A stretch of DNA of 64,000 nucleotides from an uncultured Bacteroidales bacterium (lineage in GTDB: Bacteria > Bacteroidota > Bacteroidia > Bacteroidales > P3): the NCBI GenBank assembly GCA_947165255.1, contig CAMUZR010000007.1, positions 62,001 through 126,000 on the forward strand, written 5' to 3'. The stretch's first letter is position 1. Every line of letters begins with the position of its first letter. The notes beneath the pieces are model-generated. The model saw nothing but the letters and a program-made list of their open reading frames with translations, was not told the origin of the DNA and made no database searches. Position numbers and translations under genes: made by a program. This document shows, piece by piece, positions 51,249 through 59,210 of the stretch.

Positions 51249-53498
51249 TCAAGATGTAGTTACAACCGACAGCTTTTTAGCCAGTTCCTCTCTTGGGGCA
51301 AGAGTGAAGACGAGCCCTCTTTGCCTGTCGGGCGGCAGAGTGTGGAAGTAGCGTAGCTGCTCTTCGAGAATTTTTCTGAGGTAGGTAGTAATCTGCTGCG
51401 ACAGCTCTACCCGTCCTGCACCCTCGAAAGCCTGAGCAATGCGGTAGACCAGTTCGGGGCTCTGCAAGGCCGTGAGGGGTATCTCGCCCAGGGTCTTGCT
51501 CAGCACACTGTCGGCCCTTGCGCCCATGTCGTGGGCGGTGAGGTTCTCAGCCAAGAGCACCACGTCGCTCCAGTACTGCTCAAGAAACTTGCAGCATGTC
51601 TCGTCAATATATACCCCCTCCATCGGTTGCCAGCCCATGGCTTCCATCACATGGCGGTAGCAGGGCTCCACGGCCACACTGTCGCATGTCTCATTGCAAA
51701 GGCGGTAGGCGTTACCCTCCAGCTGGAACTGATCCGGAAACAGGTCGCGAAACCGGTTGAAGGCATAGTGGGTGAAATAGACGGGGCGCCCCACCTCCCT
51801 GCTCTCGCTCAGCAGTTTGGCAAAATTGCTCCATCCCATCAGGCCTATATTCTCCACGCGCACATCCAGCCGTGTCTGTTCCACGGTCTGTAGGTACCAG
51901 AGGGGGAAGGTGTCGTTGTCGCCATAGCAGAACAGCACGGCACCCAGCTCGTTGCTGTCGCAGGAGTTGAGAATATTGGCTCCGGCGTCATGTGCTATGT
52001 AGCGTCCGCTGCGGTCGTGGTCGTCCCAGTTCTGGCAGGCCATGAGCAGGGGCACTGCCAACACCAGCACCGTTCCAACCGCCGTCCCAACGGGTCTGCG
52101 CAGGCGCACTTTCGAAAGGAGAAGAGCAATTTTCTCAACCAGCCATCCCGCCCCGTGGCCGATAAAGATACAGAAGGCATAGAAACTGAGCACGTAGGCA
52201 TAGTCGCGTTCGCGGGGTTCGTAGCAGGGGTGGTTCAGGTAGACCGAAAGCACCACGCCGCCCATGAGAAACAGCGTCAAGACTGCCCAAAAGGCCTTCT
52301 TCTCGTCGGTCATTACCACCAGCCCCAGTATGCCCAGCAGCAGCGGCAGCATATAGTAGACATTATGCCCGCGCGTGTGCAGCGACTCGGGTGGCCGCTC
52401 GGCCGTGCCCACCAGCAGGCGGTCCAGCGGCGCCAGGCCTGTTAGGAACTGCCCGTTCTGCGCCGAGCCGTAGCCTTGGCGGTCGTTATAGCGGCCCGAG
52501 AAATTCCACATCAGGTAGCGCAGATACATATAGGTCAGCTGGTAGGAACCGTAATAAGTCATATTGCCCACAAAACTCGTGTCGCCCCCGCTCCAGGTAA
52601 GGCCATACTTCAAATCGTTTGGGCGGTGGCGCCACATGCGGGGGTAGAGAGGCGCCTTCTCGTAATTGTCGCGGCCCAGGTAGGCCTTGAACTCAGCCAC
52701 CGTGGCGGGGTGCCCTTCGTTGATAGGGGTCCCGGCCGCGGCACGGATAGGGATGATAAGGTAGGGGCTGAGCCCCAGCGCAAAGAACAGCAGGAGCATG
52801 GGCACAATTCGCGTGGCGTAGGCCTTGAAGGGTAGCTCCCGCCCGGCTTTTTTCTCTTCTGCAGCCTTGAAGATGAAAAGCAGCAGCAGGGTGGGGGAGG
52901 TGAGAAGCGCCAGCTGGTGGACGCAGTATCCCATGCCCATCAGCAGGGCAACCAGCAGCAGCCATCGCTGCGCCTGACGGCGGTCGGGGCAGCGGTACCA
53001 GTGCAGCATGGCCCACAGCGCCGCCGAAGCAATGAGCATGGCCAGGCTGTACACCTCGCTCTCCACGGCCGAGAACCAAGCCGTGTCGCAGAAAAGGTAG
53101 CATAGCGAACCCACCAGTGCCGCCACACGGTGCCGTGCCATGAGCGGACGCTGGGGCTGCGGTTGGAAAAGCAGCAGGATGGTCCAGTAGAGAAACATCA
53201 CCGTCAGGCCGGCCGAAAGCGCCGAGAGGGCGTTGCACCACGGAGCCACGGCCAGCATGTTGCTGCCGGCGAAAAGCGTGAAGACATGCGCCAGCAACTG
53301 ATAGAGGGGTGCTCCGGGAGGGTGCCCCACCTGCAACAGGGCCGAGACGGAGATAAATTCGCCCGCGTCCCAGAAACTAGTCGAGGGCTCCAGGCAGAGC
53401 AGGTACACAGCCGTGGCTCCCAACGCCAGCAGCCAGCCTATCAGCAGGTCCAAGCGGCCTACCAGTTGACCACGCTCTTGTTGAAGATGTCCTCGCAT
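51249..53498 (-). CDS. DUF2723 / GT117-type membrane glycosyltransferase
   Basis: A 749-residue protein with about ten membrane helices in the N-terminal 470 residues and a soluble C-terminal domain. The family motif FWDAGEFISVSALLQVGHPP is near residue 45, followed by GAPLYQLLAHVFT; such proteins (DUF2723, GT117) have a GT-C fold like protein O-mannosyltransferases. In Bacteroidota they may help O-glycosylate exported proteins. The ATG at 53498 lies 40 bp inside the end of lptE; no later start keeps the first helix. Confidence 0.88.
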   Translation of the reverse strand: MRGHLQQERGQLVGRLDLLIGWLLALGATAVYLLCLEPSTSFWDAGEFISVSALLQVGHPPGAPLYQLLAHVFTLFAGSNMLAVAPWCNALSALSAGLTVMFLYWTILLLFQPQPQRPLMARHRVAALVGSLCYLFCDTAWFSAVESEVYSLAMLIASAALWAMLHWYRCPDRRQAQRWLLLVALLMGMGYCVHQLALLTSPTLLLLFIFKAAEEKKAGRELPFKAYATRIVPMLLLFFALGLSPYLIIPIRAAAGTPINEGHPATVAEFKAYLGRDNYEKAPLYPRMWRHRPNDLKYGLTWSGGDTSFVGNMTYYGSYQLTYMYLRYLMWNFSGRYNDRQGYGSAQNGQFLTGLAPLDRLLVGTAERPPESLHTRGHNVYYMLPLLLGILGLVVMTDEKKAFWAVLTLFLMGGVVLSVYLNHPCYEPRERDYAYVLSFYAFCIFIGHGAGWLVEKIALLLSKVRLRRPVGTAVGTVLVLAVPLLMACQNWDDHDRSGRYIAHDAGANILNSCDSNELGAVLFCYGDNDTFPLWYLQTVEQTRLDVRVENIGLMGWSNFAKLLSESREVGRPVYFTHYAFNRFRDLFPDQFQLEGNAYRLCNETCDSVAVEPCYRHVMEAMGWQPMEGVYIDETCCKFLEQYWSDVVLLAENLTAHDMGARADSVLSKTLGEIPLTALQSPELVYRIAQAFEGAGRVELSQQITTYLRKILEEQLRYFHTLPPDRQRGLVFTLAPREELAKKLSVVTTS

Positions 53499-53968
53499 AG
53501 CTCGGTAACAATCTCGCTCACCAAACCCGCCTCAACGGCCGAGAGGTCCAGCGAGGCGTTGTAATCCTTGAAACGGGTGAACGACTGCTCAAAGTCGGCC
53601 TTGGGGTCGTAGCGGTTAGTGAATTTTACTTTAATGGTGATAGAGAGGCGGTTGGTGGCCACATTGTCCGAACTGCTGATGGAGGAGGCCTTGGTTCCGT
53701 AGTCGGTTATCTCGCCTGTGATTTGCAGGTCGCCCTCGTCCGACGCCATGTTCAGGCTCGTTTGGGAAGAGAACATCTGCTGCAGCTCGTCGTATATCTT
53801 CTGGCTCAGCTGCGGATTGACCGTCGTGGCATAGTTGGGGAATTGGCTGATGGCAATGGTCTTGGCCTCCACCGGGATGGAGGCGCCAGTGAACGAGTAG
53901 CCACCCGTGCAGCCACACAGCGCGGCGGCAGCCAATCCAATGAGGGCAAACGCAAAGAACTTCTTCAT
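53459..53968 (-). CDS. lptE: LptE-family LPS-assembly lipoprotein
   Basis: A 169-residue lipoprotein (LAAAALCGC) of the LptE/LptE-like family of Bacteroidota, which plugs the LptD barrel and helps insert LPS in the outer membrane. Key pieces are GYSFTGASIPVEAKTIAISQF, then NPQLSQKIYDELQQMFSSQT, DLQITGEITDYGT and the C-terminal helix AVEAGLVSEIVTELCEDIFN. lptD is not in the window. The end overlaps the DUF2723 gene, suggesting joint expression of two envelope functions. Confidence 0.87.
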   Translation of the reverse strand: MKKFFAFALIGLAAAALCGCTGGYSFTGASIPVEAKTIAISQFPNYATTVNPQLSQKIYDELQQMFSSQTSLNMASDEGDLQITGEITDYGTKASSISSSDNVATNRLSITIKVKFTNRYDPKADFEQSFTRFKDYNASLDLSAVEAGLVSEIVTELCEDIFNKSVVNW

Positions 53969-54020
53969 ATAGCCGGCCTCCCAGAAATCAGTTTGTCAGT
54001 GGCATGAGGGTCAGGGAACC

Positions 54021-54191
54021 TCATACGTTGTTGGCGTCGTGGTCGATGTGCTCCTCGTCCTGCAGCATCCACAGCATGTAGGACGACTGCTGCTCCATGT
54101 AGTCCAGGATGGCAATCTTTTGTGGCAGGTCGTTTATTTTCGAAATCTCCGCCACTATCTCGTCAATCTTTATTTTTATATTGTTATCCAT
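54021..54191 (-). CDS. Small acidic protein, unknown
   Basis: A 56-codon gene. The start at 54191 (MDNNIKIKIDEIVAEISKIN) is chosen because the longer frame runs through its promoter. The chain is helical and acidic, ending EEHIDHDANNV, with MEQQSSYMLWMLQDEE in the middle. No family known. The strong promoter at 54239-54246 and the short spacing (52 bp) to lptE suggest it heads that operon. Confidence 0.6.
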   Translation of the reverse strand: MDNNIKIKIDEIVAEISKINDLPQKIAILDYMEQQSSYMLWMLQDEEHIDHDANNV

Positions 54192-54238
54192 TTGTTTATC
54201 AGATTGTAATCGGTTAAAAACACAGTTTATTTTGTCTG

Positions 54239-54246
54239 CAAATTTA
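54239..54246 (-). promoter_or_regulatory. -7 element for the small acidic protein/lptE operon
   Basis: TAAATTTG on the minus strand (54246-54239). It is inside 25 bases (54236-54260) identical to 38536-38560, the promoter of the two-TM protein/efp unit. Confidence 0.65.
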
Positions 54247-54383
54247 CATAAAAAAAATGGAACGGATTGCCCATACAAAAAAATAATTTCTCACCGGCCC
54301 ATTGCCCCCCTCTCCCCCCGGCCGCCAAATCCGCCCCGCGCAGCCTTCTTTTCGCCCCCGTTCCTTCGCCTTTTGTTTTGCAT

Positions 54384-54450
54384 TTAGTTTGTATTTAGTT
54401 TGTATTTTATTTGTCTGACAAAAACAAAATGCAAACTAAATACAAACTAA
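54384..54450. repeat. Long hairpin, family A copy 2
   Basis: Left arm 54384-54408 and right arm 54426-54450 pair over 25 bp with one wobble; the loop is 17 nt. The arms are TTAGTTTGTA-type units like those at 22501-22567, and the loops of the two copies are also alike. Confidence 0.8.
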
Positions 54451-54576
54451 GTGTAATGTAAAAAGCTTGTCTGGAGCGAGGGCAGCGGGAACCGCGAAGC
54501 GTGTTGGCCCCACCTGGCGTGGAGGCTGCTGACGGTTCAGGGGGTGGGCAGGATTGGCTTGGAGGTAAGGTTTTTT

Positions 54577-54607
54577 TTTGATGGAATGGAAAAAATATGT
54601 ATTTTTG
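54577..54607 (+). promoter_or_regulatory. Consensus promoter with almost no leader
   Basis: TTTG (54577-54580), exactly 19 bp, then TATTTTTG (54600-54607); the ATG follows at 54617. The predicted transcript would start only a few bases before the ATG. Confidence 0.75.
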
Positions 54608-54616
54608 CAATCTCAA

Positions 54617-55033
54617 ATGAACCGCTTGGAATATTGGATTAAGGCTCAGACGCAGTACCGTGTGCATTCGCCGTTCGTGTTTGACATGTATCGGAAGGTT
54701 CTCTTTGCGCGTCTGCCGAAGGATATTTCACGCCGTTTGGCCGCTGAGCATGCAGACCAACGCCGCTGTTACCGCGAGTTGGTGTATAAGCTGCAAGACC
54801 ACTATCATCTGCGCACGGTGTGCTACGATGCCGACGAGGCGGTGCTGGAGGGCGACCCCGACACTTTCGGAACGCTCAAGGTGGTCTGCCGTCCTCATAG
54901 CAGCCGGCTGCGCGAGCTGCGGTGGAACGCGCAGTGCGGCAACACGAAATACACGGTCAGTATCGACCTTTTCGACGTGGGGCTGCTGATGGGCCATCCG
55001 AAGCTGCACCGCCAGCATTTTTTGCTTAAATAG
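54617..55033 (+). CDS. Methyltransferase-derived protein lacking the SAM-binding core
   Basis: A 138-residue protein. The N-terminus (YWIKAQTQYRVHSPFVFDMY) is like that of a Bacteroidota class I SAM methyltransferase family of about 250 residues, and the C-terminus (YTVSIDLFDVGLLMGHPKLH to HFLLK) is like that family's last strand and tail. The usual central Rossmann part, including the Gly-rich SAM motif, is missing or reduced to about 75 residues. This is from memory of the family. It may be a condensed paralogue with a new role. It sits 28 bp before gldD and starts close to its promoter. Confidence 0.6.
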   Translation: MNRLEYWIKAQTQYRVHSPFVFDMYRKVLFARLPKDISRRLAAEHADQRRCYRELVYKLQDHYHLRTVCYDADEAVLEGDPDTFGTLKVVCRPHSSRLRELRWNAQCGNTKYTVSIDLFDVGLLMGHPKLHRQHFLLK

Positions 55034-55061
55034 TATCATCATCGAACGAATCCTATACAGA

Positions 55062-55661
55062 ATGAATCAGAAGGTTTTGACTTTAATCACATTGGTGGCG
55101 GCCGCCGGGCTGATGGCCGCCTGCCACCACCGAAATGACGAGACCCCTAAGCCGCAGGCCTACCTGCGCATCGACCTGCCGCCCCACGACTATGCCCTCT
55201 GCGATACCGCCGCCCTCCCCTTCACCTTCGAGCGCAACAGCCTTGCCGCCCTCCAATGGAAGGAGAACCCCGACCGCTCGCAGGACAAATGGTTCACCCT
55301 GCAGTACCCGCAGTATAAGGGCTATCTCTTCCTCTCCTACAAGCGCATTCACGGCCCGAAAGAGCTGAAGGCGCAGGTGGACACTTCCTACCGCTTTGTG
55401 GAGGACAATTTCCACTTCTCCTCAGGGGTGGACGAGAACACTTTCGTGGACCGCAAGCACAGGCTTTATGGCACTACTTACCACCTGAAGGGGCAGAACG
55501 TGGCCAGCACCTATCAGTTTTGGCTGACCGACAGCACCAGCCATTTCCTCCGTGGGGCGCTCTATATCGACGTCACCCCCAATAACGATTCGCTGGCTCC
55601 GGTGCTCACGTACCTCCAAGAAGATATTGACCACTTAATAGAATCGGTAAGATGGAGATAA
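55062..55661 (+). CDS. gldD: Gliding-motility lipoprotein GldD
   Basis: A 199-residue lipoprotein (AAGLMAAC). Matching GldD features: PQAYLRIDLPPHDYALCDT, PFTFERNSLAAL, YPQYKGYLFLSYKRI, a middle VEDNFHFSSGVDEN, and the C-terminal FWLTDSTSHFLRGALY with LIESVRW. GldD is needed for gliding and T9SS in flavobacteria and occurs in Bacteroidales with T9SS. This agrees with the sorting-domain peptidase at 6.3 kb. Its end overlaps the next gene by 10 bp. Confidence 0.88.
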   Translation: MNQKVLTLITLVAAAGLMAACHHRNDETPKPQAYLRIDLPPHDYALCDTAALPFTFERNSLAALQWKENPDRSQDKWFTLQYPQYKGYLFLSYKRIHGPKELKAQVDTSYRFVEDNFHFSSGVDENTFVDRKHRLYGTTYHLKGQNVASTYQFWLTDSTSHFLRGALYIDVTPNNDSLAPVLTYLQEDIDHLIESVRWR

Positions 55662-56779
55662 AGTTTGTATTTTTGGCATTTGCCATGACCCTCCTAGCAG
55701 GCGGTCTGCAGGCTCAGTCTTTCTCTGAGCAGGAGGTTGTTATTCATATCGTGGGACATGAAGAAGGCGCCACCCCGACCGACTCGATGCAGCTGGCCGG
55801 AACGCTCTCTGTGCCATCGGAGGTGCAGGGCCGGCTTCCGGCGGTCATCCTCATCACAGGTTCGGGCGCTCAGAACCGCGATGAGGAGCTGATGGGGCAC
55901 AAGCCTTTTAAGGTGATAGCCGAGTATCTCTCGGCACGGGGCTATGCCGTGCTGCGGTGCGACGACCGCGGCGTGGGCGGCTCGACGGGCGAGGTGGCCC
56001 ATGCCACCACTCTCGATTTTGCGCAGGATGTGCGCCATCAGGTGCACTACCTACAGCAGCAGAAGATGATTGACCCTGACCGCATTTTCCTCTTCGGCCA
56101 CAGCGAAGGGGCCACGGTGGCCGCCATTGTGGCCGCACAGAGCCGCGGCATGGCTCATCCGGTGGCCGGAGTGGCTATGCTGGGAGGCGCCGGCATGGAC
56201 GGCCGGAGAACACTGCTGCAGCAGAACGGCGTGATTTTCGCCCTGCGGGGAGTGGCCGACAGCCTTGTGGCCCGGCGGCTGGCCTGCATGAGCGACATCT
56301 TTGCTGCCTGCGACACCATCTTTTTGGGTGCAGGTGCCGACACAGTCAAGACGCTCAACCTTGCTTTCCGCCCTATTTTCAAGCAACATGCGGCCGGCCT
56401 CACCAAGGAGCAGAAGAAGCAGGTGGGGCTGACCAGTGTCGACTGCTACGGCTGGGCCGTCACGATGGCCATGCCGTGGATGGTTACTTTCCTAAGACTG
56501 AATCCGGCCGAATATATAGCCCAGTTGCCCTGCCCCTTGCTGGCTATCGGCGGGGAGAAGGACTGCCAGGTGCTTCCCGGAGTCAATCTGCCGGCTATTG
56601 CGCAGGTGTGTAAGGAGAATGGTGTGCCGTGCCAGACGATGCTGATGAAAGGGCTGAACCATTTGGGGCAGCAGTGTGAGACGGGGGCTGTGGAAGAATA
56701 CGTCAACCCCGAACAGGCGCCGGACGACAGAGTTTTGGAAGCTTTGGTTCAGTGGCTTGGCAGCATCGCGGGGAAATAA
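55652..56779 (+). CDS. Exported alpha/beta hydrolase
   Basis: A 375-residue hydrolase with a signal peptide (MEIKFVFLAFAMTLLAGGLQ). The fold is typical: PAVILITGSGAQNRD (oxyanion region), LRCDDRGVGGS, then the nucleophile elbow GHSEG at 149-153 with Ser151, and later PLLAIGGEKD for the acid and GLNHLGQQ for the His. It resembles exported esterases/peptidases in Bacteroidota. It overlaps gldD by 10 bp. Substrate unknown. Confidence 0.88.
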   Translation: MEIKFVFLAFAMTLLAGGLQAQSFSEQEVVIHIVGHEEGATPTDSMQLAGTLSVPSEVQGRLPAVILITGSGAQNRDEELMGHKPFKVIAEYLSARGYAVLRCDDRGVGGSTGEVAHATTLDFAQDVRHQVHYLQQQKMIDPDRIFLFGHSEGATVAAIVAAQSRGMAHPVAGVAMLGGAGMDGRRTLLQQNGVIFALRGVADSLVARRLACMSDIFAACDTIFLGAGADTVKTLNLAFRPIFKQHAAGLTKEQKKQVGLTSVDCYGWAVTMAMPWMVTFLRLNPAEYIAQLPCPLLAIGGEKDCQVLPGVNLPAIAQVCKENGVPCQTMLMKGLNHLGQQCETGAVEEYVNPEQAPDDRVLEALVQWLGSIAGK

Positions 56780-56780
56780 A

Positions 56781-56812
56781 TTTGTCTATGTCGATTATTT
56801 TCTTTATTTTTG
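56781..56812 (+). promoter_or_regulatory. Consensus promoter for iorAB
   Basis: TTTG (56781-56784), a 20-bp spacer, then TATTTTTG (56805-56812), followed by CA; the iorA ATG is 42 bp further. Confidence 0.78.
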
Positions 56813-56854
56813 CAAAATCAATATTGTAAATTATTAATATATAAAATATTGGAT

Positions 56855-58444
56855 ATGTCGAAGTTACTCCTTTTAGGCGACGAAGCAATCGCGCAAGCTT
56901 TTATCGACGCGGGCGGCAGTGCCATTAACAGCTATCCCGGCACCCCTTCCACGCAGATTACCGAATATGTCATCAAATCTAAAGAGGCTGCCCAGCAGGG
57001 CATCCGTGCCAACTGGTGCGCCAATGAGAAAACTGCTCTTGAGGCCTCCATCGGCGTGGCATACGCCGGCAAACGTGCCATGACCTGCATGAAGCACGTG
57101 GGCCTTAACGTCTGCGGCGACCCCTTCATGAATGCCGCCATCATCGGCACTAAGGGTGTTATTATCGTCGTGGCCGACGACCCCAGCATGTTCTCCAGTC
57201 AGGACGAGCAGGACAGCCGTTTCTATGGCCATTGGGCTATGATTCCCATGCTGGAGCCCAGCAATCAGCAGGAAGCCTACGACATGGTTTTCTACGGCTA
57301 TGAGTTGAGCGAGAAGATGGGTACTCCCATCCTTATGCGCATCCCCACCCGTCTGGCCCACAGCCGTGCCGGTGTCGAACGCCGTCAGCCCCTGCCCCAG
57401 AACCCCATTTCCTATCCTACCGACCCCAAGAGTTTCGTGCTCCTGCCCGTCAATGCCAAGCGTCTGTATCGCGACCTGATTGACAAGCAGCCTAAGTTCG
57501 AAGAATCTTCCGAAACCAGCGGCTATAATCAGTACATTCCCGGCACCGACAAGAGCCGCGGTATTGTTACCACCGGTATTGCCTATAACTACTTGCTGGA
57601 GAATTTCCCTGGCGGCAAGTGCCCCTATCCTGTGGTGAAAATCACACAGTACCCCCTGCCCACCGCCATGCTGAGCAAGCTCTATGACGAGTGCGACGAA
57701 ATTCTGGTGCTTGAAGATGGCCAGCCCTTCGTCGAGGAGCAGATTAAAGGCTGTTTGGGCAAAGGCAAGCCTGTCCATGGCCGCCTTGACGAGGTTATCC
57801 GTCGCGACGGCGAGTTGAATGCCGAGAAGGTGGCAAAGGCTCTTGGAATGGCCGTTGCTAACGGTCCTGCCGTGCCCGAGGTGGTCACCAACCGTCCTCC
57901 CGCCCTCTGCCAGGGGTGCCCCCATATCGACAGCTACGAAGCTCTCATCGACGTGATGAAGAAGTACGAGCACGGCCGTGTCTTTGGCGACATCGGTTGC
58001 TATACTCTCGGCTTCAATATGGGTGCCATCAATACTACCGTCTGCATGGGTGCTTCCATCACTATGGCTAAGGGCGCTGCTGAAATGGGCATCTTCCCCT
58101 CGGTGGCAGTCATCGGTGACGGCACTTTCGGTCACAGCGGCATGACTGGACTTTTGGACTGCATTAACGAGAAGGCCAACGTCGTGGTCATGATTCTCGA
58201 TAATGACATCACCGCCATGACTGGCGGCCAGCCCTCAAGCGCCAATATGAAGCTCTTCAACATCTGCAAGGGTCTCGGTGTCGACCCCGACCACATCCGT
58301 CACGTAGTGCCTCTGAAGAAGAATTACGACGAGTTCGTTAAGATTCTTGAAGAGGAAATTGCCTACGACGGCGTTAGCGTCATCATCCCCCAGCGCGTCT
58401 GCATTGTAGAGAACAAAAAGCGCGTAGCAGCTAAAAACAAATAA
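56855..58444 (+). CDS. iorA: Indolepyruvate:ferredoxin oxidoreductase, alpha subunit
   Basis: A 529-residue TPP-dependent subunit. IorAB converts aryl pyruvates (from aromatic amino acids) to aryl-acetyl-CoA, reducing ferredoxin. It begins with LLLGDEAIAQAFIDAGGSA and SYPGTPSTQITEYV, the TPP-binding GDGTFGHSG lies near residue 428, and CQGCPHIDSYEAL is near 354. The long C-terminal ferredoxin domain with two 4Fe-4S clusters known in archaeal IorA is not present; the chain ends in VIIPQRVCIVENKK. The ATG at 56855 matches the N-terminus of the family (MSKLLLLGDE). iorB follows after a palindrome. Confidence 0.92.
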   Translation: MSKLLLLGDEAIAQAFIDAGGSAINSYPGTPSTQITEYVIKSKEAAQQGIRANWCANEKTALEASIGVAYAGKRAMTCMKHVGLNVCGDPFMNAAIIGTKGVIIVVADDPSMFSSQDEQDSRFYGHWAMIPMLEPSNQQEAYDMVFYGYELSEKMGTPILMRIPTRLAHSRAGVERRQPLPQNPISYPTDPKSFVLLPVNAKRLYRDLIDKQPKFEESSETSGYNQYIPGTDKSRGIVTTGIAYNYLLENFPGGKCPYPVVKITQYPLPTAMLSKLYDECDEILVLEDGQPFVEEQIKGCLGKGKPVHGRLDEVIRRDGELNAEKVAKALGMAVANGPAVPEVVTNRPPALCQGCPHIDSYEALIDVMKKYEHGRVFGDIGCYTLGFNMGAINTTVCMGASITMAKGAAEMGIFPSVAVIGDGTFGHSGMTGLLDCINEKANVVVMILDNDITAMTGGQPSSANMKLFNICKGLGVDPDHIRHVVPLKKNYDEFVKILEEEIAYDGVSVIIPQRVCIVENKKRVAAKNK

Positions 58445-58456
58445 AATGTTAGAATA

Positions 58457-58508
58457 GTCTGAGTAATCGGAGTTTTCAGAATAATTGGAGTACTCCGATT
58501 ACTCAGAC
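58457..58508. repeat. Palindromic intergenic repeat, family B copy 2
   Basis: GTCTGAGTAATCGGAGT (58457-58473) and ACTCCGATTACTCAGAC (58492-58508) are perfect 17-bp inverted repeats around an 18-nt loop. The related copy is at 2265-2317. It lies between iorA and iorB. Confidence 0.8.
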
Positions 58509-58527
58509 ACAAAAAAAGAACACAACG

Positions 58528-59091
58528 ATGAAAAAAGACATCATACTTTGTGGCGTAGGCGGTGACGGCATCGTCTCCGTAGCCAAAATCATCAGCGATG
58601 CAGCCCTCAACCTGGGCATGAATGTTAAACAGAGCGAAATCCACGGCATGTCGCAGCGCGGCGGTTCTGTGTTTAGCCACCTCCGCATTAGCAGCGAGCC
58701 CATTTTCGCCGATGTAATTCCCGAAGGCAAGGCCGACATCATCCTCAGCTCTGAGCCAATGGAAGCCCTGCGCTATCTGCCCTTCCTCGCCCCCGACGGC
58801 GTGGTCATCACCAACAGCGACCCCTTCGTCAATATTAAGAATTATCCTGACATTGAGAAGGTCAATGCCGAGCTGGCTAAATTGAAAAAATGCGTCAGTT
58901 TCAACGCCAATGCTATTGCCAAGGAAATCAACGCCCGCGGCAACATGGTGCTCCTCGGCGCTGCTGCCCCCTATCTTGAGATCGAATTTGACGAGCTGGA
59001 GAAAGCCATTAAGGCCATCTTCGGCCGCAAAGGCGACGCCGTTGTTGAGACCAACATCAAGGCCATCCGCGCCGGCCGCGATGCGAAGTAA
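58528..59091 (+). CDS. iorB: Indolepyruvate oxidoreductase, beta subunit
   Basis: A 187-residue subunit with the pyruvate-ferredoxin oxidoreductase gamma-type fold: IILCGVGGDGIVSVAKIIS is the glycine-rich start, ESEIHGMSQRGGSVFSHLRI follows, and the C-terminal IEFDELEKAIKAIFGRKG ends it. It forms the second half of the IorAB enzyme with the upstream subunit. 83 bp separate the two genes, with a hairpin between. A terminator follows. Confidence 0.92.
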   Translation: MKKDIILCGVGGDGIVSVAKIISDAALNLGMNVKQSEIHGMSQRGGSVFSHLRISSEPIFADVIPEGKADIILSSEPMEALRYLPFLAPDGVVITNSDPFVNIKNYPDIEKVNAELAKLKKCVSFNANAIAKEINARGNMVLLGAAAPYLEIEFDELEKAIKAIFGRKGDAVVETNIKAIRAGRDAK

Positions 59092-59120
59092 GTAGTAATT
59101 GGCTGACATAAATAATATTG

Positions 59121-59160
59121 GGCCACTTGGCATTCGGTGTCAGGTGGCCTTATTTTTTTC
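59121..59160 (+). terminator. Intrinsic terminator after iorAB
   Basis: GGCCACTTG pairs with CAGGTGGCC (59121-59149, one wobble), followed by TTATTTTTTT. Strong rightward terminator. Confidence 0.85.
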
Positions 59161-59181
59161 TGTCATGTTGAGAAAAATGTG

Positions 59182-59189
59182 TACCTTTG
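59182..59189 (+). promoter_or_regulatory. -7 element for DUF4838 gene
   Basis: TACCTTTG at 59182-59189, 21 bp before the ATG. No clear upstream TTTG. Confidence 0.5.
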
Positions 59190-59210
59190 CATTTGTTTTA
59201 ATGTAGTAAG

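Larger units (their letters stand above)
54192..54616. other. Intergenic region with shared promoter, C-rich tract, hairpin and G-rich tract
   Basis: About 425 bp without a gene: minus-strand promoter (54236-54260), a C-rich stretch (54297-54365), the family A hairpin (54384-54450), a G-rich stretch (about 54470-54570) and the plus-strand promoter of the next gene. Confidence 0.55.
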
